Positions 28,681-35,054 of a DNA stretch of 38,193 bases are shown here, piece by piece. A program made the position numbers and the translations under genes. Source of the DNA: Planctomycetota bacterium (GTDB lineage Bacteria > Planctomycetota > JAJSAM01 > JAJVHW01). Numbering within the stretch: the stretch's first letter is position 1; each line of letters starts with the position of its first letter. The DNA is taken from contig JAJFFG010000072.1 in assembly GCA_021776825.1 (NCBI GenBank), forward strand, positions 1-38,193, written 5' to 3'. The notes beneath the pieces are model-generated. The model ran no database searches. It was not told where the DNA came from and was given only the letters and a program-made list of their open reading frames with translations.

Positions 28681-30297
28681 CTACTTCTCGAGCTGCTTGA
28701 TCCGGTTGGCGATGTCGCTGTTCTCGTCCTCGCCGCCGTGTTCGAGGTAGAGCTTGTAGTGCTTCAGCGCTTCCTCGGGCTCGTCGAGGACCTCCTCGAG
28801 GACCTCCGCGAGGTAGAGGTGGAAGTACGGCTTGTCGTCGGCGATCCCGATCGCCTCGCGGTAGGACTCGGCCGCGGCCTCGAACTCGTCCGTCCCTTCG
28901 AGCGCCTTGCCGAACTCGAAGTGCGACCAGGGGTCCTTCGGGTTGCGATCGATCGCGTCGGAGAGGATGTCGAGGGCCTTGTCGGGCTTGCCGAGCGAGA
29001 GCCAGACCTTGCCGATCATGCGCATGCTGTCGGAGTCGTTCGGGTCGGCATTCGCCGCCTTCTCGAAGTACTTGATGGCGTTCTTGCCCTTGCCCTCGGC
29101 GAGGAGGACGCGCCCCATGAGCCGGTTGGCGGGGACGTCGTTGGCGTCGGCCTTCAGGACGATGTTGAGCGACGCCTTCGCGTCCTTGTAGTCGTCGAGG
29201 AAGTAGTGGACCTGGCCCATCCGGAAGTGGGCGACCATCATCTTCTTGTCGAGCTTCAGCGCCTTCTCGAGCGCGCTTTTCGCGCCCTCGTAGTCGTACA
29301 TGAGCGAGAGTGCGACACCGCGATCGACGTGCAACTCGGCAGAGTTCGGGCGCAGCTTGGCGGCCTCGTCGTACGACTCCAACGCTCCCTCGAAGTCGTC
29401 GAGCGTCTCCAGGACGAGACCCATCATCCGGTGCGTCTTGTGGCTCTTCGGCGCGAGTTCGACCGCGGTGCTCGCGTTCTTCGTGGCGTCCTCGAGCTTG
29501 TCGAGCCGGCGCTGGACCTCGGCCAGGAGCACGTACGCCAAGGCGTCCGTCTTGCGCAGCTCCACGAGCCGCGACGCTGTGGACTCGGCGTCGTTCAGCT
29601 CGTCGTTCACCATCTGATCGTTGGCGAGCCCGCGGAGTAGACCCGGGCTGTTCGGGTACAGCTTCAGCGCGTCGGTCAGCGCGACCCGGGCCTCGTCGCT
29701 GCGGTTGATCTCGCGCAACACGTCGGCGTAGAGGACGACCGCCGGGTGCCAGCCGGGCATGAGCTCGAGGGCCGTCTCGAGCGGCGCTTGCGCCGATGCT
29801 GGCTTGCCGTACGCGGCGCGTGCGCGACCGACGAGGTAGTGCCCTTCCGGGTCGTTCGGCTGCAGCTCGATGTACGCCTTGGCTGCGGTCTCTGCCCCGC
29901 GCGCTTTGTCGAGACCCAGCAGTGCGATCGCGAGGTCGAGGTGCGCCTGCGGGGGAGCGCCGTCCTGGGCGAGCAGCGCCTTGAGTGCGGTCTCCGCTTT
30001 CGCCGGCGGCAGCACGCGGGCGTTCAGGAGCGTCGCGACCTGGAGTGAGACGTTCGCGGGGATGGCCTCGGCGAGCTCGGCGTCGCGCCCCTCTTCGCGG
30101 AGGAGGTCCTGCACGAGGCGACCGGGGGCGGCGTCGTCGGGCGCCGCCTTGGCCACCGTCTGCGCGGACTTGATCGCGGCGGCCGTGTCGCCTTCGCGGG
30201 CCAGCCGGCTGGCTGCGTCGAGGGCGGAGTCCGGCAGCGCGAATGCGAGACTGCTGAAGAGCAGCACCGCGGCAGCGGAGGAGGGTGTGAGTCGCAT
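28681..30297 (-). CDS. Secreted tetratricopeptide-repeat protein
   Basis: The 538-residue protein has a signal peptide (MRLTPSSAAAVLLFSSLAFA) followed by helical TPR units over essentially its whole length. Typical blocks are PEGHYLVGRARAAYGKPASAQAPLETALEL, SAELHVDRGVALSLMYDYEGAKSALEKALKL, MVAHFRMGQVHYFLDDYKDAKASLNIVLK and DPWSHFEFGKALEGTDEFEAAAESYREAI. About a dozen repeats can be recognised. TPR arrays are protein-protein scaffolds; with a signal peptide and no membrane helix this one should be periplasmic. The partner is unknown. The ATG follows a weak purine-rich site, and a hairpin lies 45-73 nt upstream in its leader. Confidence 0.85.
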   Translation of the reverse strand: MRLTPSSAAAVLLFSSLAFALPDSALDAASRLAREGDTAAAIKSAQTVAKAAPDDAAPGRLVQDLLREEGRDAELAEAIPANVSLQVATLLNARVLPPAKAETALKALLAQDGAPPQAHLDLAIALLGLDKARGAETAAKAYIELQPNDPEGHYLVGRARAAYGKPASAQAPLETALELMPGWHPAVVLYADVLREINRSDEARVALTDALKLYPNSPGLLRGLANDQMVNDELNDAESTASRLVELRKTDALAYVLLAEVQRRLDKLEDATKNASTAVELAPKSHKTHRMMGLVLETLDDFEGALESYDEAAKLRPNSAELHVDRGVALSLMYDYEGAKSALEKALKLDKKMMVAHFRMGQVHYFLDDYKDAKASLNIVLKADANDVPANRLMGRVLLAEGKGKNAIKYFEKAANADPNDSDSMRMIGKVWLSLGKPDKALDILSDAIDRNPKDPWSHFEFGKALEGTDEFEAAAESYREAIGIADDKPYFHLYLAEVLEEVLDEPEEALKHYKLYLEHGGEDENSDIANRIKQLEK

Positions 30298-30507
30298 CGG
30301 GATCTCGATCACGGGGTCAGCAGGAAGGGGGGATTCACAAAGGGAGGCGAAGCACCGGGCTCCGCCTCCCTCGGGGGTCGTGATGGGGTCGCCGTCTCGC
30401 CCGCATCGTTCACGAGGGTCGCGCGCGCCGTGACCGTGAACTCGGCACGGGCCACGATGGAGCGACTGCGGGGACGCGTGTTCACCCCACGAGGACCGTC
30501 GTGAGCG
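30298..30507. other. Gene-free stretch with leader hairpin
   Basis: No convincing gene lies between 30298 and 30631. On the TPR-gene side is a strong inverted repeat: GGGAGGCG (30342-30349) and CGCCTCCC (30363-30370), extended inward by AGC/GCT. It falls in the 5' leader of the TPR mRNA. The rest of this stretch shows nothing I can name, and the 115-bp dispersed repeat follows at 30508. Confidence 0.5.
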
Positions 30508-30622
30508 AGGACAGGGTGCCGAGATCAAGAAGCGCCTGCGAACGCGACGTAGGAGCGTCTCGGAGCAGGCGCGACGCGGAGATCGGCGCTCTGGACCGGT
30601 CAGGCGCGTGACTCATCGTGAA
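30508..30622 (+). repeat. 115-bp dispersed repeat, copy A
   Basis: This segment aligns without gaps to 38075-38189 with about 91 of 115 positions identical (hand count). Shared cores include GAGATCAAG, CGTCTCGGAG, GAGATCGGCG and TCTGGACCG. It contains an 8-bp inverted repeat, GCGCCTGC/GCAGGCGC. The copy is intergenic. Confidence 0.7.
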
Positions 30623-30631
30623 CGTTGCGGG

Positions 30632-30862
30632 CTAGCGGCGATCAGCGTCGCGGGCGGAGTCCTTGTCCTCATCGCGTTCGCGCTCACGATCCTTCTTCTT
30701 GTCCTTGTCCTTGTCGCGGCGCCGATCACGCGAGCCGCGGCGTCCGCCGCCTCCCGACTTGCCGCCGCCGCCACGTGCGAGGGCGACTCCTGCTGCGGGC
30801 ACACAGATCAAAGCAGCTGCGAGCAGCAGCGCGGACCGGCGTGTGAGCTTGGGCTGTTCCAT
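30632..30862 (-). CDS. Small secreted protein with Gly-rich linker and highly charged tail
   Basis: The 76-residue protein has a signal peptide (LTRRSALLLAAALICVPAAGVALA), a Gly/Arg linker (RGGGGKSGGGGRRG) and a tail of alternating Lys/Arg and Asp/Glu (DKDKDKKKDRERERDEDKD). I do not recognise a family. The tail would be a single charged helix or disordered and could bind polyanions or cations at the surface. ATG 30862 was chosen because GAGGAG lies shortly upstream and it places the signal peptide at the N-terminus. Low complexity makes the gene call moderate. Confidence 0.6.
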   Translation of the reverse strand: MEQPKLTRRSALLLAAALICVPAAGVALARGGGGKSGGGGRRGSRDRRRDKDKDKKKDRERERDEDKDSARDADRR

Positions 30863-31018
30863 GGATCCACTCCTCGTCAGTTCACAGACGTGAGGCCGAT
30901 AGTACGTGACCTCGGCCCCGACGCGTACGTCCTTCGTCACGGCGACGCTCGGCCTACCCGGGCCCCCGTTCAACGCGTCGAGCTCCGATTGGGTTTCGTT
31001 CGGGCTCGCGAACTCCGC

Positions 31019-31726
31019 CTATTTCCCCTGGCTGAGGAGCGCCGCGGCGATCATCTCTGCGTCGCCCGACGCCACGACACCCTCGAGCGTGGCCGCGAAC
31101 TCCTGCTGAATGAGAGCCGTGGTGTCGGCGACGATCGTGGCCCGGTCGACCTGGCCTCCCGCCGCGACCGTCTCCTTAGCCTGCGCTCTGGCCTCGCCCC
31201 AGAGCTCGCCGATGCGGGGCCGGAAGTCGGCGAATGCCCCCGTCACGCGCTCCCGCTGAGCGTCCGTCAGGTTCACTGGCAGGCTCGCGAGCTGCTTGTC
31301 CACGCGTTCCTCCAGCTTGCGGATCGTGTCCTCTCGCCGGACGGCGTCCTGCAGGCGTCGGAACTCCCGGATCTCCCCGGCCGTGGGCTCGCCGCCGGCA
31401 ATCATCTGGTTCGGGAGGTCGTCCAGGGGAGACGGCGTCGCGGCCGGGACTGGGTCGGGGGCGCGGGGATCTGCCGCGGCCGCCGGCGGGGGGCGTGAGG
31501 ACGTCTCGAGCGCCCGCAGCCGTTCCAGGATGCTGGCCTCGACGGCTCCGCCTCGTCGGGATCGGCGCCGATCCGCTTCCAGGTCGTCGAGTCGCTGGAG
31601 CAGTTCGGCGTCGTTGCCGACGTCCGCGGCCTGGCGCGGCTCGGGCTCGGCCTGCAGTTGGTCGTAGGCGACGATCGCGACCGTCGCGGTGGCGAGGCTC
31701 AGTAGCACGAGCGGGATTGCCTTCAT
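31019..31726 (-). CDS. Membrane-anchored coiled-coil protein with Spy/CpxP-like LTxxQ segment
   Basis: The 235-residue protein has an uncleaved-type N-terminal helix (AIPLVLLSLATATVAIVAY), a charged coiled coil (AELLQRLDDLEADRRRSRRG, ILERLRALE), a Pro/Ala-rich linker, and a helical C-terminal domain with LTDAQRERVTGAFADFRPRIGELW. This resembles the LTxxQ-type helices of the periplasmic chaperones Spy and CpxP. An envelope stress or chaperone role is therefore possible, though the similarity is short. GGAGG precedes ATG 31726. It is divergent from the lipoprotein gene at 31822. Confidence 0.7.
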   Translation of the reverse strand: MKAIPLVLLSLATATVAIVAYDQLQAEPEPRQAADVGNDAELLQRLDDLEADRRRSRRGGAVEASILERLRALETSSRPPPAAAADPRAPDPVPAATPSPLDDLPNQMIAGGEPTAGEIREFRRLQDAVRREDTIRKLEERVDKQLASLPVNLTDAQRERVTGAFADFRPRIGELWGEARAQAKETVAAGGQVDRATIVADTTALIQQEFAATLEGVVASGDAEMIAAALLSQGK

Positions 31727-31808
31727 CACGTCCTCCGACCCGGGAGGATACCGCGTGCGCTGGACCGTCAGGCGCGACGCCGTCGTAAGAGAGGCGGGCT
31801 CGGGGCAG

Positions 31809-31814
31809 TAGGCT
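31809..31814 (+). promoter_or_regulatory. -10 box TAGGCT ahead of lipoprotein gene
   Basis: TAGGCT is 7 nt before GTG 31822 and no Shine-Dalgarno is seen, consistent with a leaderless transcript. Confidence 0.45.
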
Positions 31815-31821
31815 CGACGTC

Positions 31822-32310
31822 GTGACACGCAACTGGACCACGCTGCTCTCGATCGTCGCGCTCTGCAGTCTCGGCGCTTGCAGCACGAGCACGGCCGAGG
31901 TCGAGGCCGCTGACACGGCGCCGGACCCGGTCATCACTGAGGTCGAGAGCGCGGAGATCGACGCCCGACGCGCCGAGCACGAGCGTCGGATCGCCGAGCG
32001 GAGCCGGGTCGACGCGGAGGTCGCGGCCCGCCTAGTCGGAGACTGGGCGACCGAGCCCACGCTCGGGCAACTGGGCGTGACGGTCGTCCGCACGTCGTTC
32101 GCCGCCGACGGCACGTTCGCCTCGGAACTGGACTTCGAGTCGATCCCGTCGCCCAACCCGCTTCGTACGGTCGGCACGTTTCGCGTGAGCGGCGACCGGG
32201 TCCTGTTCACCACGTCGGTGAAGACCACGTCGGCCACGTTCCACTTCGACGAGGACGCTCTCGTCCTCGACGAGGGGAACGATCAGATCTACGTGTTCAC
32301 GCGCCGCTGA
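31822..32310 (+). CDS. Lipoprotein with C-terminal small beta-barrel-like domain
   Basis: The 162-residue product has a signal peptide ending LCSLGAC (lipobox L-G-A-C). A charged helical spacer (EIDARRAEHERRIAERSRVDAEV) follows, then at about 70-160 a compact beta domain: LVGDWATEPTLGQLG, TSFAADGTFASELDF, GTFRVSGDRVLFTTS, and ALVLDEGNDQIYVFTRR. The pattern G-x-W...F..DG.F......G.y...gd.l is typical of lipocalin-like or META-like domains of unknown function. GTG 31822 was selected by its position relative to TAGGCT. It converges on the HEAT-repeat gene across a shared hairpin. Confidence 0.68.
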   Translation: MTRNWTTLLSIVALCSLGACSTSTAEVEAADTAPDPVITEVESAEIDARRAEHERRIAERSRVDAEVAARLVGDWATEPTLGQLGVTVVRTSFAADGTFASELDFESIPSPNPLRTVGTFRVSGDRVLFTTSVKTTSATFHFDEDALVLDEGNDQIYVFTRR

Positions 32311-32319
32311 CGCCGGCGC
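32301..32319. terminator. Shared hairpin between convergent genes
   Basis: GCGCCG and CGGCGC pair around a 7-nt loop that contains the lipoprotein stop codon. The next gene ends 10 bp beyond on the opposite strand, so the hairpin could serve both transcripts. There is no T-run. Confidence 0.35.
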
Positions 32320-32328
32320 GCGAGCTAC

Positions 32329-33804
32329 TCACTCGTCGCCGCCGCCGACGTCGAGGATGCCATCGCCCTTCGGCCGGAACTCGCCCGTCGGCGAGCGGTC
32401 CGTGCGCGCCTCGTCCATGAGGTGGCCGTCCTCGGCGCCGTAGCGACTGAGATCGCCCCGACGCGAGAACGCGACGAAACCTCCGACGCCGGCCTCGACC
32501 TTGCCGAGCGCGCCCTCCTCGCCGTCGCACGCGTCCGCGGTGTTCTCCCAGAAGCGACGAAGACCGTCGACCCAGAACGCCTTCACGTTCTTGAGGCCAT
32601 CGACGAGCTCCTCGCGAACGAAGTCGGCGCTCTTCTCGTCGCCGATCGACGCCAGCACCCACGAGACGAGGCCGCGCTTCACGGTGTTGGTCCCCCCGCC
32701 GCGCCGTCCACCGGGCACACCGATCGACTTCAGCAGCTTCTCGACTCCGCGCATGGCCTTCGTGTCGCCTTCGAAGTACGTGAGCGCGATGCAGGGGCCG
32801 TACGACGCGAACTCGCTCTTGCCGCTCGACGCCTGCTTCAGGAGGAGCGAGCGGATCTTCGAATCCCCCGCGCCGCACCGGCCGAGTGCGCGATACGCGT
32901 GATTGGCGAGGGCGGGGTCCTTGGACTTCTCGGCGACCCTGCGGAGCGCCGCGATGACCTTCTTGTCCTTGCTGCCGATGTACTCGAGGCTCACCGCCGC
33001 GTTCAGCTTGATGCTGTCCATCTTGTGCTTCAGCAGCTCGGCGAGCGGCAGCGCAGCGGCTTCGAGCCCGTCCTGCCCGAAGGCGCGGACGATCGCCCGC
33101 AACGTGCTCTCGTTCTTGTCGTAGGTCTCGATCGCGCCGATGAGCGCGCCCGTGCAGTCGCCGTCCTTGTCCGCCGCGACGAGCTCCGCGAGGGCCTGGT
33201 CGCGTTCGCGGCCCGGCGTGGCCAGCTTGTCGAGGCGCTCGGTGATCCAGGCGGCGCGCGCTCCGAGGGCGCCGTCGCCGGCGCCACCCTCGGGGGCCGC
33301 CTCTGGTGCATCCAGGGACGCTGCGACCCGTGCCTTCGTCATCATCGAGAGCAGCGCATCCGCCGCCTTCTCCCCGGCGCCGAAGCGCCAGTACTCCTGG
33401 CGGTGCACGATGCGGTCGCCCTCGGGCGCGAGGAAGACGTGCTGCGGCGAGATGATGTCGCCATCGATCCCGAGCGCGCGGAGGACGTCGTACTCCTTCG
33501 ACGAGCCGTCCTTCGTGAGCAGCACACACACCAGGTGTCGCGACTGGTCGACGACGCGGGGGTTGTTGTAAACGATCTCGCGCAGCCCCTTCGCGGCGGG
33601 CTCTTCGGCCTCGCCGTCGACGCTCTTGGCGTTGATGCAGATCATCAGCACCTTGTCGGAACTCTTGGCCGCCGCGAGGGCCGCGGGCAGGTTCGCCGCC
33701 CACGCGATCGAGGTGGCTTCGCCCGGCGCCGGGTCTTGCGCCGCGGCGGGCGCGACGAGAGTCAGGGCGAGCACGGCGAGACTCAGATGGGCGATCCAGC
33801 GCAT
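32329..33804 (-). CDS. Secreted protein with thioredoxin-like domain lacking CxxC and HEAT repeats
   Basis: The 491-residue protein has a signal peptide ending PAAAQ. Residues 35-160 follow the thioredoxin-like pattern used by planctomycete-type proteins (AAKSSDKVLMICINAKSVDGEA, then LREIVYNNPRVVDQSRHLVCVLL, YDVLRALGIDGDIISPQHVFLAPEG), but no CxxC is present. Residues 190-440 are HEAT-like helices (GLEAAALPLAELLKHKMDSIKLNAAVSLEYIGSKDKKVIAALRRVAEKS). The C-terminus is acidic and Gly-rich. It probably acts as a non-redox scaffold in the periplasm. GAGGAG precedes the ATG by 9 nt. It lies downstream of the AIM24 gene on the same strand, with a GC-rich hairpin between them. Confidence 0.75.
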   Translation of the reverse strand: MRWIAHLSLAVLALTLVAPAAAQDPAPGEATSIAWAANLPAALAAAKSSDKVLMICINAKSVDGEAEEPAAKGLREIVYNNPRVVDQSRHLVCVLLTKDGSSKEYDVLRALGIDGDIISPQHVFLAPEGDRIVHRQEYWRFGAGEKAADALLSMMTKARVAASLDAPEAAPEGGAGDGALGARAAWITERLDKLATPGRERDQALAELVAADKDGDCTGALIGAIETYDKNESTLRAIVRAFGQDGLEAAALPLAELLKHKMDSIKLNAAVSLEYIGSKDKKVIAALRRVAEKSKDPALANHAYRALGRCGAGDSKIRSLLLKQASSGKSEFASYGPCIALTYFEGDTKAMRGVEKLLKSIGVPGGRRGGGTNTVKRGLVSWVLASIGDEKSADFVREELVDGLKNVKAFWVDGLRRFWENTADACDGEEGALGKVEAGVGGFVAFSRRGDLSRYGAEDGHLMDEARTDRSPTGEFRPKGDGILDVGGGDE

Positions 33805-33821
33805 AGGACGGTCTCCTCGGT

Positions 33822-33849
33822 GGGGCGCGCCCGGGCCGGCCCCGTGCCC
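33822..33849 (-). terminator. GC-rich inverted repeat between AIM24 and HEAT genes
   Basis: GGGGC and GCCCC, with GC-rich inner sequence, form a strong hairpin downstream of the AIM24 stop and upstream of the next gene's Shine-Dalgarno. It may terminate the AIM24 transcript. Confidence 0.3.
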
Positions 33850-33855
33850 CGCAGG

Positions 33856-34548
33856 CTACCCGGTGGCCTTGGCGTAGACCTCTTCGTACGGCTGAACGAC
33901 CACGAAGCCGTCGCCCTCGAAGTGCATCTGGATCGACTCGCCGCTGCCGCGACCGAAGAACGTCTTCAGCGAGACGTCGGTGCGGAACTGCGGGGACAGG
34001 CCGCCCGACCAGGCCACGGTCGCATTCGGGTCCGTGATGACCGGGTTGTCGCGCGTGACCGTCAGCGTCACGGGGTCGTAGTGGGTCGTGATGGCGACCA
34101 TGCCGTGCCCCTCGAGCCGCACGTTGAACAGGCCGCCGGCCATCATCGCCGTGACCTTGCGCATCAACTTGATGTCCCACTGGATCGAGTCCTCGAAGGC
34201 GAGCACGTCGTTGCCATTGACGAAGATCGACTCGCCACCGAGATCCAGCACGCTGACCTTCTTGCCGGCGTCGGCGAGGTAGACCTGCCCGCGCCCCTCG
34301 GCCTTCGTGAGCATCACGCCCTCGCCGGTGAACGCCTTCTTGAACATCTTGCCGAGGCCGTGCTCGAGGATGCCCTCGCGCGTGAACTTGACGCTCCCGC
34401 GGTAGGAGATCATCGAGCCCATCTTGGTCCAGACGCTGCCGTCGAGATTGACCTCGAGCAGTCGCGACGTCTCGAGCTCGAACTTGCCCTCTCCGCGGTC
34501 GCGCTGGCTCGTTCGCTCGACGAACTCGTTGATGGAGTAGCGGCTCAT
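33856..34548 (-). CDS. AIM24 family protein
   Basis: The 230-residue protein shows the AIM24 (TRAP-like beta-roll) pattern: LLEVNLDGSVWTKMGSMISYRGSVKFTREG, then GEGVMLTKAEGRGQVYLADAG, SIFVNGNDVLAFED, and the Gly-rich GGLFNVRLEGHGMVAITTHYDPVTL. The family is widespread in bacteria and fungi; the yeast member helps mitochondrial inner-membrane organisation, while bacterial roles are unknown. There is no signal peptide, so it should be cytoplasmic or membrane-peripheral. The length is normal for the family. ATG 34548 follows a purine-rich leader (GGGGAACGAA). Confidence 0.85.
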   Translation of the reverse strand: MSRYSINEFVERTSQRDRGEGKFELETSRLLEVNLDGSVWTKMGSMISYRGSVKFTREGILEHGLGKMFKKAFTGEGVMLTKAEGRGQVYLADAGKKVSVLDLGGESIFVNGNDVLAFEDSIQWDIKLMRKVTAMMAGGLFNVRLEGHGMVAITTHYDPVTLTVTRDNPVITDPNATVAWSGGLSPQFRTDVSLKTFFGRGSGESIQMHFEGDGFVVVQPYEEVYAKATG

Positions 34549-34746
34549 TTCGTTCCCCTGTCGTCTGATACGTTCCCACTTCTGTCCAACGCGGGAACCG
34601 CGTCGGCGGCGACCGGTTCACCGATCGGTGTCGCACCGTATGGTCTCGCACGGTATCGCCTCGCGCGGACCGGCATCCGTGACCGCGACCTGCGCGCGGG
34701 TCACAATGCCGCACCGGGCACCGAGGCGCCGGATCAGGAGGTGATC

Positions 34747-34995
34747 ATGGGTTGGATCGGAGCGATCGTCATCGGAGCCGTGGCCGGTTGGCTGGCAGGC
34801 ATCCTCATGAAGGGCCGCGGATTCGGCCTCCTGGGCAACATCGTCGTCGGCATCCTCGGCGGCTTCGTCGGTGGGTTTGTGCTGCCGATGGTCGGTCTCC
34901 AGGCCACCGGGCTCATCGGCGGGATCATCAACGGCACGATCGGCGCCGTGGTCCTCCTGTTCGTGATCGGCCTGCTCAAGAAGAAGAAGGCCTGA
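34747..34995 (+). CDS. GlsB/YeaQ/YmgE family (transglycosylase-associated) membrane protein
   Basis: The 82-residue protein has three hydrophobic helices rich in small residues: MGWIGAIVIGAVAGWLAGI, then LLGNIVVGILGGFVGGFVL, and GLIGGIINGTIGAVVLLFVIGLL, ending KKKKA. This is the GlsB/YeaQ/YmgE signature. Members are inner-membrane proteins associated with stress responses, of unknown mechanism. ATG 34747 follows an almost perfect Shine-Dalgarno (AGGAGGTGAT). It is divergent from the AIM24 gene. Confidence 0.9.
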   Translation: MGWIGAIVIGAVAGWLAGILMKGRGFGLLGNIVVGILGGFVGGFVLPMVGLQATGLIGGIINGTIGAVVLLFVIGLLKKKKA

Positions 34996-35027
34996 TCAAG
35001 AAGCAGGGCCGATCAAGAAGCAGGGCC
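34994..35027. repeat. Duplicated 17-bp sequence
   Basis: GATCAAGAAGCAGGGCC occurs twice in tandem right after the GlsB-like stop codon, probably a local duplication of the gene's Lys-codon tail. Confidence 0.6.
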
Positions 35028-35054
35028 GACCGTCAGCCGCGGTTGACGCGCTTG

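Noticed and set aside
27269..28750. A 493-codon open frame on the plus strand across the cytochrome c-like gene
   Set aside because: Its translation is Arg/Ala-rich without recognisable motifs and overlaps both the thioredoxin-like gene and the minus-strand haem gene, which has a signal peptide and CASCH. It is a high-GC shadow.
32422..34995. An 857-codon plus-strand open frame ending in the GlsB-like protein
   Set aside because: Only the last 82 codons, after a perfect Shine-Dalgarno, are real; the rest mirrors the HEAT and AIM24 genes on the minus strand.
34994..35027. Tandem 17-bp duplication as a regulatory element
   Set aside because: It lies directly after a stop codon and resembles a local copy of the preceding Lys-codon sequence; there is no sign of function.
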